Of a stretch of 64,000 nt of DNA, positions 38,676 to 47,163 are shown one piece after another. Position 1 is the first letter of the stretch. Each line of letters starts with the position of its first letter. The stretch lies in assembly GCA_016788635.1 (NCBI GenBank), contig JAEUSU010000007.1, positions 62,001 to 126,000 on the forward strand, in the 5' to 3' direction. A program made the position numbers and the translations under genes. Below the pieces are notes generated by a model. That model did not search any database and was not told where the DNA came from. It saw only the letters and a list, made by a program, of their open reading frames with translations. Origin of the DNA: Flavobacteriales bacterium. GTDB lineage: Bacteria > Bacteroidota > Bacteroidia > Flavobacteriales_F > PHOS-HE28.

Positions 38676-39557
38676 TCAGCGGGCGCGGTCGATCTGCTTG
38701 AAGTCCTCGTCCATGAAGCCCTCCTTCTTGCCATACAGGGCAGCCTCATCCTTCAGGTACATCAGCTCCCCCGTGCCGGCGTTGAACACGCGCTTGAAGC
38801 ACCACTTGGTCTTGTGGTCGCCGGTGAGCACCACGTCCGTCACTGTTATGCTGGCGTCCTGGCCCTCGATGGCATCCACCACCGTGGCCGTCTCCGTCAC
38901 CTTGGCGCCTTTTGGGTAGACGGCGCTCACCTTCGATGGGTCGTCCGCCATGGTCTTGTCCAGGTGACGCCGGTCCACCACGAACGTGGTGTTGTCGCGC
39001 AGCAACCGGTTGCGGCCCTGGTAGGTGCGGTCGGCCGTGGTCTTGTCGGTGATCTTGCCATTCATCACCAACTCCAGGTAATTCTGCAGGTGCTTCACGT
39101 ACAGTTTCACGTAAGGGCTGTATTCGGGGGTGTTCAGCCGTTCGGGATCGATCAGCAGGTGGGCCAGTTCCTGACCGGAGGGGATGTTGGTGACCGCACC
39201 ACCCGTGGTCTGCAGCGTTTCGCCCTTCTTCTGCTTCCAGCCCATCACCAGGGAAAGGTGGGTGCCGGTGTGCTTTTCGGGGTCCTGCTTCAAGGTCTTC
39301 AACAGGTAGCTCTCGGTGGGCACGATCGGCCGTGCGGCCATTTCCTTCAGTGTCACGAACTCATAACTACCATTGAACTTCCAGTCGGCCTTCACGGCTT
39401 CCATCAAGGAGCGGTTGTAAGGCGAGTCGCCATCATCCAGCACCACCACGAGGCTGGTGGCTTTGGCGGTGCCCACCAGTTTGGCGTCATAAGTGCCGTA
39501 TTGGGCCTGGGTGGCGGTGAGCAGGAAGGTGGCGGCGAGAAGGGGAAGGGTGCGCAT
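38676..39557 (-). CDS. Secreted hypothetical protein
   Basis: A 293-residue protein with a signal peptide (about 1-19, ending ATQAQ) when started at ATG 39557; the longer open frame to 40010 has no support. The mature part begins GTYDAKLVGTAKATSLVVVL and has DDGDSPYNRSLMEAV, then a helical middle with SGQELAHLLIDPERL and a C-terminal region with CFKRVFNAGTGELMY. It may be a periplasmic or surface protein. No family is recognised. Confidence 0.7.
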   Translation of the reverse strand: MRTLPLLAATFLLTATQAQYGTYDAKLVGTAKATSLVVVLDDGDSPYNRSLMEAVKADWKFNGSYEFVTLKEMAARPIVPTESYLLKTLKQDPEKHTGTHLSLVMGWKQKKGETLQTTGGAVTNIPSGQELAHLLIDPERLNTPEYSPYVKLYVKHLQNYLELVMNGKITDKTTADRTYQGRNRLLRDNTTFVVDRRHLDKTMADDPSKVSAVYPKGAKVTETATVVDAIEGQDASITVTDVVLTGDHKTKWCFKRVFNAGTGELMYLKDEAALYGKKEGFMDEDFKQIDRAR

Positions 39558-39570
39558 CAGGAGAGGTGGA

Positions 39571-39618
39571 GGTTGCAGGTTGAAGGCCTGCCTGCCGCAG
39601 GCAGGTTGCAGGTTGAAG
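39571..39618. repeat. Direct repeats around a palindrome upstream of the hypothetical gene
   Basis: GGTTGCAGGTTGAAG occurs at 39571-39585 and again at 39604-39618. Between them CCTGCCTGCCGCAGGCAGG (39587-39605) is a palindrome with perfect nine-base arms. The arrangement resembles a small mobile palindrome with duplicated flanks. Confidence 0.7.
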
Positions 39619-39746
39619 TTCGTTCGCAGTTCGTGAGGGAACGTTGTGAGGCAGGGCGTACCGGACAACTGACGACTACGACCGACGCCCTGGCCCGGCG
39701 AAATTAGTGCCACCCCCTGCCCACCTTTGGGGCACTTATCCACAAG

Positions 39747-40112
39747 GTGAACAACGAACTGTCGAAAGCAGGAAGCAGTGACCTGCAGCGCTGGCTGGAC
39801 CGTGCGGAGGTGCTGCGGGATACGGTGGCACAATTGCGGAAGGACCTTGGACTGGAGGAGATCGGGCTGCCTGAGCCGGAAGTAGGGGAGGAGGCCTTTG
39901 AAGAATTGCGAGTTCATGTGCTGCCCCGGTTGCAGGAGCTGGAGGCTCAGGGAGAAAGCGTGCTGCGCGCCGCCATGTACCGCGTGGACATTCCCGAAGG
40001 CCACTACCACCGCACGCTGGCCGCCGGTGGCCTGAACGACCTGGCCGGGGAATGCGTGCTGCGCGCCTTGCAGAAGGTGCTCACGCGGATGCGTTACGCG
40101 GGCCGGTTCTGA
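39747..40112 (+). CDS. Conserved hypothetical helical protein
   Basis: A 121-residue acidic, helical protein starting at GTG 39747. It carries YRVDIPEGHYHRTLAAGG near residue 78 and a basic C-terminus (RMRYAGRF). No membrane helix or signal peptide. A near -7 match (CACCTTTG) lies 17 bases before the start. Family not recognised; sucA follows 93 bases downstream with its own promoter. Confidence 0.65.
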   Translation: MNNELSKAGSSDLQRWLDRAEVLRDTVAQLRKDLGLEEIGLPEPEVGEEAFEELRVHVLPRLQELEAQGESVLRAAMYRVDIPEGHYHRTLAAGGLNDLAGECVLRALQKVLTRMRYAGRF

Positions 40113-40184
40113 AGAGATCGCGATCGTGGAAGTCGCCGTTCACAACCCCCTGCTGTGGCAACCCCCAGGCTTCACCCCATGGGA

Positions 40185-40192
40185 TACCTTTG
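40185..40192 (+). promoter_or_regulatory. -7 promoter element, TACCTTTG
   Basis: A perfect match to TAnnTTTG, ending 13 bases before the sucA ATG at 40206. It shows that the longer open frame from 40155 is not the start. Confidence 0.7.
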
Positions 40193-40205
40193 CCCCCTGT
40201 TCACC

Positions 40206-43010
40206 ATGGACAAACATTCCTACCTGAGCAACGCCGACGGCGCCTCGCTCGACGCCCTCTACCAGCAGTACCTCAACGACCCCGCCTCGGTGGAAGCCGG
40301 TTGGGCCCGCTTCTTCGAGGGTTTCGAACTGGCCCGCACACAATACGATGTGCTACCCGGCGCCCAGGGTACCACCAGTGGCGCCGGCAGCGAGCACCTG
40401 CGCAAGGAGTTCAAGGTGCTGGACCTGATCAGCGGCTACCGCACCCGCGGCCACTTCTTCACGCCCACCAACCCGGTGCGCGAGCGCCGCAAGTACACCC
40501 CCACGCTGGACCTGGGGACTTTCGGGCTTGGCGATGGTGACCTCGACACCGTGTTCGAGGCGGGCAACGAGGTGGGCATGGGCCCCGCCAAGCTGCGCGA
40601 CATCGTGGCCCTGCTGAAGCAGACCTATTGCCGCAGCATCGGGGTGGAGTACCGCTACATCCGCCAGCCCGAGAAGGTGATGTGGCTGCAGCAGCGCATG
40701 GAGCGCGTGCGCAACACCCCCACCTTCGACCTGGAGGACAAGAAGGAGTTCCTTTTCAAGCTGAACCAGGCCGTGGTCTTCGAGAAATTCCTCGGCAAGA
40801 AGTTCATCGGCCAGAAACGCTTCAGCATTGAAGGCGTGGAGACCCTGATCCCCGCGCTGGATTGGATCATCGAGCACGGCGCCAGGGCGCACGACATCAG
40901 GGACGTGGTGATCGGCATGGCCCACCGGGGCCGCTTGAACGTGCTGGCCAATACGCTGAACAAGACCTACGACCAGCTCTTCGCCGAGTTCGAGGGGCGC
41001 GACTATGAGGACGCACTGGTGGAGGGCGATGTGAAGTACCACATGGGCTACAACAGCCGTGTGAAGACCGACAGCGGCAAGGAGGTGGTGCTGACGCTGA
41101 GCCCCAACCCGAGCCACCTGGAGAGCGTGGGCCCCGTGGTGCAGGGCCTGGCACGTGCCATCATCGAGCGCGAGCATGGTTTCGACACACGCAAGGCCGT
41201 TCCGGTGATCATTCATGGCGACGCGGCCATCGCCGGGCAGGGCGTGGTGTACGAGGTGGTGCAGATGGCCGGCCTGAAAGCCTACACCACCGGAGGCACC
41301 CTGCACATCGTGACCAACAACCAGGTGGGCTTCACCACCAACTACATCGATGGCCGCACCAGCATCTATTGCACCGATGTGGCCAAGGTGACCCAATGCC
41401 CCATCTTCCACGTGAACGCGGACGATGTGGAGGCCGTGGCCTACACCATCCAGCTGGCGTTGGACTACCGGCAGGAGTTCGGGCAGGACGTGTTCATTGA
41501 CCTGCTCGGTTACCGCCGCCACGGCCACAACGAGGGGGACGAACCCAAGTTCACGCAGCCGGTGCTGTACAAGGCCATCGCCACCCACCCCGACCCGCGG
41601 GAGATCTACATGACCAAACTGCTTGAAAGCGGTGTGGCCCAGGCGCGGGAGCTGGCGAAGGAGATGGAACAGCAGTTCCAGGACATGTTGCAGGCCCGGC
41701 TCGATGATGCCAGGCAGATCGAGAAGAGCAAGATCACACCCTTCCTCGCGCACCGGTGGAAAGGCTTCGAGCGGCCGGACATCAGCGCCTTCGACGAGAG
41801 TCCCGAGACCGGCGTGGCGAAGAAGACCTTGAAGCACATCGGCGCGAAGCTGTGCGAGGTGCCAGCGGACAAGAAGTTCTTCAGCAAGTTGGAGCGCATC
41901 CTGAAGGACCGCGCCCGCATGATGGAGGAGGAGAAGCTGGACTGGGCCATGGGCGAGTTGCTCGCGTATGGCAGCCTGGCGATGGAGGGGCACCCCATGC
42001 GCCTCACCGGACAGGACGTGGAGCGCGGCACCTTCAGCCACCGACATGCCGTGGTGAAGGTGGAGGACAGCGAGGAGGAGTACATGCACCTGCAGCACCT
42101 GAGCAAGGAGCAGGGGCTGATCGAGATCTACAACAGCCTGCTGAGCGAGTATGCCGTGATGGGCTTTGAGTATGGCTACGCCTTCTACGAGCCCCACGCG
42201 TTGCAATTGTGGGAGGCGCAATTCGGCGACTTTGTCAACGGCGCGCAGATCATCCTGGACCAGTACCTGTGCGCGGCCGAGGAGAAGTGGAACGCCATGA
42301 ACGGCCTGGTGCTGCTGCTGCCGCATGGCTACGAGGGGCAGGGCGCCGAGCACAGCAGCGCGCGCATGGAACGCTTCCTGGCCACCGCCGCCGATGGTAA
42401 CATGCAACTGGTGAACTGCACCACGCCGGCCAATTTCTTCCACGTGTTGCGCCGCCAGCTGGCGCGCAACTTCCGCAAGCCGCTGGTGGTGTTCACCCCC
42501 AAGAGCCTGCTGCGCCACCCACGTTGCACGAGCACGCTGGATGAGCTTGCCAGGGGCCGCTTCCGCGAGACCATCGACGATGCGAAGGCCGATCCGAAGA
42601 AGGTGACGAGCGTGATCCTCTGCCAGGGCAAGATCTATTACGAGCTGCTGGAGAAGCAGGAGGAGTTGGGTGCGGAGGACACCGCCATCGTGCGCGTGGA
42701 GCAGCTGCACCCGCTTCCAGAGAAGCAGCTGGCCGCCATCCTGAAGCGATACACCAACGCCACGCGCTGGCTGTGGGTGCAGGAGGAGCCCGCCAACATG
42801 GGCGCCTGGATGTACATGCAGATGAACTTCACCGAGCACCCCGTGCTGGGTACCTACAAGCTCACCCGCGTGAGCCGCGAAGCCAGCGGCGCGCCGGCAA
42901 CGGGCAGCAGTGTGCGCCACGCCTTGCAGCAGAAGGCCATCATTGAGCAGGCCTTCGCCGGACGCGTGGCGAACGGCGCGCGACCAACAGGGGCCAAGGC
43001 ACGCGCCTGA
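40206..43010 (+). CDS. sucA: 2-oxoglutarate dehydrogenase E1 component
   Basis: A 934-residue thiamine-diphosphate enzyme, the decarboxylating part of the 2-oxoglutarate dehydrogenase complex of the TCA cycle. N-terminal SYLSNADGASLDALYQQYL is the usual E1o opening. GMAHRGRLNVLANTLNK, the GDAAIAGQGVVYEVVQMAG thiamine-binding region, and FTTNYIDGRTSIYCTDVAK are typical, as is the C-terminal transketolase domain with LPHGYEGQGAEHSSAR. Length fits. sucB follows 42 bases later; E3 (lpd) is not in the window. Confidence 0.97.
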   Translation: MDKHSYLSNADGASLDALYQQYLNDPASVEAGWARFFEGFELARTQYDVLPGAQGTTSGAGSEHLRKEFKVLDLISGYRTRGHFFTPTNPVRERRKYTPTLDLGTFGLGDGDLDTVFEAGNEVGMGPAKLRDIVALLKQTYCRSIGVEYRYIRQPEKVMWLQQRMERVRNTPTFDLEDKKEFLFKLNQAVVFEKFLGKKFIGQKRFSIEGVETLIPALDWIIEHGARAHDIRDVVIGMAHRGRLNVLANTLNKTYDQLFAEFEGRDYEDALVEGDVKYHMGYNSRVKTDSGKEVVLTLSPNPSHLESVGPVVQGLARAIIEREHGFDTRKAVPVIIHGDAAIAGQGVVYEVVQMAGLKAYTTGGTLHIVTNNQVGFTTNYIDGRTSIYCTDVAKVTQCPIFHVNADDVEAVAYTIQLALDYRQEFGQDVFIDLLGYRRHGHNEGDEPKFTQPVLYKAIATHPDPREIYMTKLLESGVAQARELAKEMEQQFQDMLQARLDDARQIEKSKITPFLAHRWKGFERPDISAFDESPETGVAKKTLKHIGAKLCEVPADKKFFSKLERILKDRARMMEEEKLDWAMGELLAYGSLAMEGHPMRLTGQDVERGTFSHRHAVVKVEDSEEEYMHLQHLSKEQGLIEIYNSLLSEYAVMGFEYGYAFYEPHALQLWEAQFGDFVNGAQIILDQYLCAAEEKWNAMNGLVLLLPHGYEGQGAEHSSARMERFLATAADGNMQLVNCTTPANFFHVLRRQLARNFRKPLVVFTPKSLLRHPRCTSTLDELARGRFRETIDDAKADPKKVTSVILCQGKIYYELLEKQEELGAEDTAIVRVEQLHPLPEKQLAAILKRYTNATRWLWVQEEPANMGAWMYMQMNFTEHPVLGTYKLTRVSREASGAPATGSSVRHALQQKAIIEQAFAGRVANGARPTGAKARA

Positions 43011-43052
43011 CCGCAACCTTCAACATCCATCTACCAACCGCCTCAACCTTCC

Positions 43053-44300
43053 ATGGCGACCATCGATATCAAAGTCCCCTCACCCGGTGAAAGCATCAGT
43101 GAGGTCCGCATTGCGCAATGGCTCGTGAAGAGCGGTGACACGGTGGAGAAGGACCAGGTGATCGCCGAGATCGACAGCGACAAGGCCACCTTGGAACTGA
43201 GCGCGGAGGCCGAAGGCCGGATCGAACTGGTGGCCGCTGCCGATGCCACGGTGAACGTGGGCGATGTGGTGGCGCGGATCGATACCAGCGTGAAGGCGGA
43301 GAAGAAGGCGGCTGCGAAGAGCGGTGAGAACGGGAAGAGCGGTGAGAAGGTGAAGGAGCCCGCCTACGCTGAAGCTCCGGCGGGCAAGGAAAAGGTGGCG
43401 GTGGTCGCCAGTGCGACGCCGGTGGCCAAGGCCATGATCACCGATCGTGGGCTGGACGCCAGCAAGGTGAAGGGCAGCGGTCCCAACGGGCGCATCACCA
43501 AGAGCGACGTGGAGGCCTACATCGCCGGTGGAGTGGAGACGCCCACGTTGATGAGCGGGTGGGGCGGCTCACGCGAGCAGAGCCGCAACAGGATGAGCAC
43601 CCTGCGCAAGAAGGTGGCCGAGCGCCTGGTGAGCGTGAAGAACCAGACCGCGATGCTCACCACCTTCAACGAGGTGGACATGGCACCGGTGATGGAGTTG
43701 CGCAACAGGTACAAGGACAAGTTCAAGGAGGCCCACGGCGTGAACCTCGGCTTCATGAGCTTCTTCACCAAGGCGGTGACCGAGGCCCTGCGCCAGTTCC
43801 CCGCCGTGAACGCGCAGATCGATGGCGATGAGATGGTGATGCACGACTACGCCGACATTGGCATTGCCGTGAGCTCACCGAAAGGACTGATGGTGCCCGT
43901 GTTGCGGAATGCCGAGCGCATGAGCCTGGCGGAGATCGAAGCGAAGGTCAAGGAGCTCGCCATCAAAGCGCGCGATGGCAAGCTGAGCATTGATGAAATG
44001 ACCGGGGGCACCTTCACCATCACCAACGGAGGCGTGTTCGGCAGCATGCTCAGCACACCCATCCTCAACCCACCGCAAAGCGCCATCCTGGGCATGCACA
44101 ACATCGTGGAGAGGCCCGTGGCCGTGAACGGCCAGGTGGTCATCCGCCCCATCATGTACGTGGCGCTCAGCTACGACCACCGCATCATTGACGGCAAGGA
44201 GAGCGTGAGCTTCCTGATGGCTGTGAAGCAGATGATCGAAAGTCCGGACAAGATGGTCTTTGGCGGGAAGGATCCCGGAGAAGTGTTGTTGGGGCTGTAG
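43053..44300 (+). CDS. sucB: Dihydrolipoyllysine succinyltransferase (E2 of 2-oxoglutarate dehydrogenase)
   Basis: A 415-residue E2 subunit: an N-terminal lipoyl domain (1-78, Lys44 in DSDKATLE), a linker, a peripheral-subunit-binding domain (about 120-155, [11 protein letters not shown]), and the catalytic acyltransferase domain with [14 protein letters not shown] near the C-terminus. It transfers succinyl groups from E1 to CoA. The linker contains [10 protein letters not shown] at residues 102-111, encoded by a palindromic repeat inserted in frame (43358-43385). The rest is normal, so function is probably unaffected. Fifth base composition and codon use match sucA. Confidence 0.97.
   Translation: MATIDIKVPSPGESISEVRIAQWLVKSGDTVEKDQVIAEIDSDKATLELSAEAEGRIELVAAADATVNVGDVVARIDTSVKAEKKAAAKSGENGKSGEKVKEPAYAEAPAGKEKVAVVASATPVAKAMITDRGLDASKVKGSGPNGRITKSDVEAYIAGGVETPTLMSGWGGSREQSRNRMSTLRKKVAERLVSVKNQTAMLTTFNEVDMAPVMELRNRYKDKFKEAHGVNLGFMSFFTKAVTEALRQFPAVNAQIDGDEMVMHDYADIGIAVSSPKGLMVPVLRNAERMSLAEIEAKVKELAIKARDGKLSIDEMTGGTFTITNGGVFGSMLSTPILNPPQSAILGMHNIVERPVAVNGQVVIRPIMYVALSYDHRIIDGKESVSFLMAVKQMIESPDKMVFGGKDPGEVLLGL
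43358..43385. repeat. Palindromic repeat inserted in frame in the sucB linker
   Basis: GCCCGCC (43358-43364) and GGCGGGC (43379-43385) are perfect complementary arms around a 14-base middle. It encodes PAYAEAPAG, a peptide I have seen in repeat-derived insertions of other bacteria. It is a different element from the one in alaS. Confidence 0.7.
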
Positions 44301-44332
44301 TCCCACGGGTGCTTCACCCACGGGCGCTGCGA

Positions 44333-46225
44333 TCACTTCGTCACCACAAGCCGCTTCTTCACCACATCGTAGGTGGTGACCACCAGCACGGTGTACGTGC
44401 CGCTGGGCACATGGCGCAGATCGATCCGGCTGGTCTGTCCATCATGCAGGACCGGAGCGGCCATCAACCGGCCCAGGTCGTCGAAGAGCCGGATGGCCTG
44501 GACATCGCGCGGGTCCCTGCACACCACGTTCACCACCGAGCTGGCCGGACTGGGGTAGAGGAAGAGGTCGTCCGCAGCCTCAAGGAGCACCGGTACTGAC
44601 GGACCGTATGAGCTGTCCCCGTTCAGGTCCGTCTGTCGCAGCCGGTAGTAGGACAGTCCAGCAAGTGGCGTGGGGTCATATTCCACGTAGTGCCGCACGG
44701 TGTTGCTATTCCCCGCGCCGTTCACGCGCAGCAGATCGGACCAGTCGTGCGTATCCGCGCTGCGTTGCACCATGAAGTGATCATTGTCCCGCTCACTCGC
44801 AGTGGACCATTCGATGCGTACGCTTCCATCGAAGGCGGGCGAGGCATTGAAGTGGAGCAGCTCGATGGGCAGTGGCGTGGCCGCGATGTCCGTGGTGCCC
44901 AAGGTGAAGTACACACCGTCCGTGAGGGCGGTCACGCCATTAAAATAGTAGAGGCCACCAAGGAGCGCAGGTGGACCGATCGGCGTTTCATCGGCGAAGA
45001 CCCCATCCGCATCGGTATCCACCAGCAACCTGATGTGGTTGATGTTGCCGATCACAAAGCCGGTGAGGTCGAAGCCGATATTGACCGCCCCCACATCCAC
45101 GGGGTTCCCGGCGGTATCCTTTTCGCTCACCGCCCAGGTGCGGAACCAGCGGCCTTGAAGTCCGGGTGGATAGTCGGTGCTGCCCCAAGTGCCGAGGATG
45201 TCATTGTTGTGACCCCACATGAGGAACTCGTTGTTGCCCAATCCGGTGGACCCGTTGATCCTGACGATCCCGGTCCCGCGGGCATCCGTATGGGTGTTGA
45301 GGGCATCCAATCGCCCAATGCCAGCCGCTTCATGGTCATGATCGATGGAAGGGTCGTCCATCCGGTACACATCCGCCCCGTTCAAGGCGAGCCCGTATTT
45401 CGCCGCCAGGTAATTGTTGATGATGATGCGCTGCGCGTTGTTCACATTGTAGTTGTACAGGATCACCTCGTTGATGTACCCGTTGAACCGGGGTGTCTCG
45501 AAGTCCGTGGCGCCGCGTAGCGATCCGATGTACAGATTGGCCGTGGTGGATGGAACGGTGGTGTTGGCGTTGGACCGGTTGCCGCGCTGCAGGTTGGCAT
45601 TGAACAAACGCATGCGGTTGCTGGTGGGCGAGGCTGCGCCATTGAAGGAGGTGCTTGTCAGGTAGGTCAGGTCATTGTCGTATCGATCGGTGCTCTGAAG
45701 CCGTTCACTCGTGTTCCCCACGTCGAATTGTTGCGCAGCAGCCACGTTGTTCGTGAAGCTCTCCAGGAACCAGGCATAGCCATAGTTGGAATTGGGCGCG
45801 TCCCGTTTGGAAAGGATGCCGCGTGGCACCTCTTCATCGATCCCCGTGTTCATGCGCCAAACGGCGAATGCGGTCAGGGCGGCCATGCCTTCCAAGGATG
45901 CATGATCGGTAACGACCATCCAGTCCGGGTTGGTCGTGCTGTTATCGAACAGGATCGCGGGGTAACCGTTCTGGAAGCCAGCAGCAAAAGAAGGCCGCAA
46001 GGCAATGGTACCTTGATTGGCGTGGTTGTTCCGGCCGGATTGATCGGCCCACTGGCTCACCAACCCCAGGTTGAGCGTGATGCCTCGATTGGCATCGAGC
46101 CAGAGCACGTTGTTGCCCGCTGGCCCCGTGGTGCCCACGCCTCCCGGTCCTGCTTGCGCACAGAGAAGTAAGGGGAAGCCCCAAAGGGCAATGGCAGGCG
46201 CGAACCTGTGGAATGGATAGGCCAC
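44333..46225 (-). CDS. Large secreted T9SS type A protein with laminin-G-like domain
   Basis: A 630-residue protein starting at GTG 46225, with a signal peptide (about 1-24, ending LLCAQA). The first 260 residues show the concanavalin/LamG-like pattern VLWLDANRGITLN, WADQSGRNNHANQG, and FNGYINEVILYN. A middle section has EAAGIGRLDALNTHTDARG, and the C-terminal sorting tail comprises LLHFNASPAFDGSVRIEW, LFLYPSPASSVVNVV and VPSGTYTVLVVTTYDVVKKR. A LamG-plus-sorting-tail protein of this kind is probably surface-exposed. Convergent with sucB. Confidence 0.82.
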   Translation of the reverse strand: MAYPFHRFAPAIALWGFPLLLCAQAGPGGVGTTGPAGNNVLWLDANRGITLNLGLVSQWADQSGRNNHANQGTIALRPSFAAGFQNGYPAILFDNSTTNPDWMVVTDHASLEGMAALTAFAVWRMNTGIDEEVPRGILSKRDAPNSNYGYAWFLESFTNNVAAAQQFDVGNTSERLQSTDRYDNDLTYLTSTSFNGAASPTSNRMRLFNANLQRGNRSNANTTVPSTTANLYIGSLRGATDFETPRFNGYINEVILYNYNVNNAQRIIINNYLAAKYGLALNGADVYRMDDPSIDHDHEAAGIGRLDALNTHTDARGTGIVRINGSTGLGNNEFLMWGHNNDILGTWGSTDYPPGLQGRWFRTWAVSEKDTAGNPVDVGAVNIGFDLTGFVIGNINHIRLLVDTDADGVFADETPIGPPALLGGLYYFNGVTALTDGVYFTLGTTDIAATPLPIELLHFNASPAFDGSVRIEWSTASERDNDHFMVQRSADTHDWSDLLRVNGAGNSNTVRHYVEYDPTPLAGLSYYRLRQTDLNGDSSYGPSVPVLLEAADDLFLYPSPASSVVNVVCRDPRDVQAIRLFDDLGRLMAAPVLHDGQTSRIDLRHVPSGTYTVLVVTTYDVVKKRLVVTK

Positions 46226-46415
46226 GGCGCGGCGTTGAACGGGTCATCCCTGTTCACAGTTACAAGTTGGAACCCAGCGCCAAAGACGGTCAAGCTCCCA
46301 CGGGGGGCTGAATGAACCCCGATGAGTGTAGCGTCGCCCCCACCACAGGGCAGGACAAGGCCGGGACAGGTCCGCGACCCGTCCCGGCATCCGTGCGCTT
46401 CACGCAGCGCTCTGC

Positions 46416-46844
46416 TCAGGCCGCCGCTTTGGCGCCGCGTCCGAGCATGAAGCCAGCGGCTGCTCCCACAGCACCGCCCCAGAGCGCGTTCACCAGGATG
46501 TCCACGATCACTGCGGTGGGGTCCTGGAACATGTTCATCATGGCCAGGAACATGATGTCCACATTGGCATAGAAAAGTGCACTGATGATGGCTCCCGTGG
46601 TGAATCCGGCCGCAAGGGTGCCGACCCCCATGCGCGAGCAACACCACGTGATGAGGATGGCGAAGAGCAGGTTGCCCAGGTAGATGAGCCCGATGTTCAT
46701 CTCGTCCTCGCTCTTCATGAGCCCTTCATAGTGCACCATGCTTGACTCATAATATCCGGCCAGCGCGATCCCGAAGAGCAGCCATCCCAGCAGAAAGGCA
46801 ACGACACTTGCGGCCAATGCGGCCAGCAGCATGTTCTTGTTCAT
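46416..46844 (-). CDS. Four-helix hypothetical membrane protein
   Basis: A 142-residue protein with four hydrophobic segments at about residues 6-28, 52-70, 77-100 and 112-135. The first opens MNKNMLLAALAASVVAFLLGW. It is similar in layout to small Bacteroidota membrane proteins that are often annotated DUF1761-like, but I do not see enough to name it. A single Cys-Cys pair lies in TWCCSRMG. Free-standing, divergent from the giant adhesin. Confidence 0.65.
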   Translation of the reverse strand: MNKNMLLAALAASVVAFLLGWLLFGIALAGYYESSMVHYEGLMKSEDEMNIGLIYLGNLLFAILITWCCSRMGVGTLAAGFTTGAIISALFYANVDIMFLAMMNMFQDPTAVIVDILVNALWGGAVGAAAGFMLGRGAKAAA

Positions 46845-47163
46845 GATGATCCGGTGTTGGTGAATGTGAATGGACGATCGAAGCTAGGTCCCAGGGTCTG
46901 GGGGATCGGATCGGCACATATCCAGTTGTACACCATGTGCGGAGCATAACGGTGAGGATATGACAGGGCCCACATCTGCGTGTTGACAACTGCGAAGCGC
47001 CCGGGTACAGGCCCCCCGGCATGCCCGGCTAGGTTTGTCCGGCACCTGTCCGCGCCATTGTACATGTAGGAACATGGACCAGGACGCGATGACCCCGTCG
47101 CGTATGGGTCCGGATATGAAGTCATGTGCAATGTCCTTGCAGGTAGCCCCAACCCGGAGGTAC
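46845..47163. other. Upstream region of the giant adhesin gene
   Basis: About 320 bases separate the small membrane protein gene from the chosen adhesin start. It holds the TAGGTTTG element at 47030-47037 and several in-frame ATG codons (47074, 47089, 47104, 47116, 47131). No other feature is recognised. Confidence 0.45.
47030..47037 (+). promoter_or_regulatory. -7 promoter element, TAGGTTTG
   Basis: A perfect TAnnTTTG match. It is 126 bases before the chosen adhesin start, so the leader would be long, unlike others in the window; an earlier start at 47074 or 47116 is possible. Confidence 0.4.

Noticed and set aside
40353-43016. Open frame of 887 codons on the minus strand
   Set aside because: Antisense to sucA, with low-complexity composition and no family features.
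44301-44332. Hairpin terminator between sucB and the convergent secreted protein gene
   Set aside because: CCCACGGG occurs as a direct rather than inverted repeat, so no stable stem is seen.
47035-47163. Longer N-terminus of the giant adhesin
   Set aside because: The extra residues have several charged and Cys positions and do not look like a signal peptide; kept as an alternative only.
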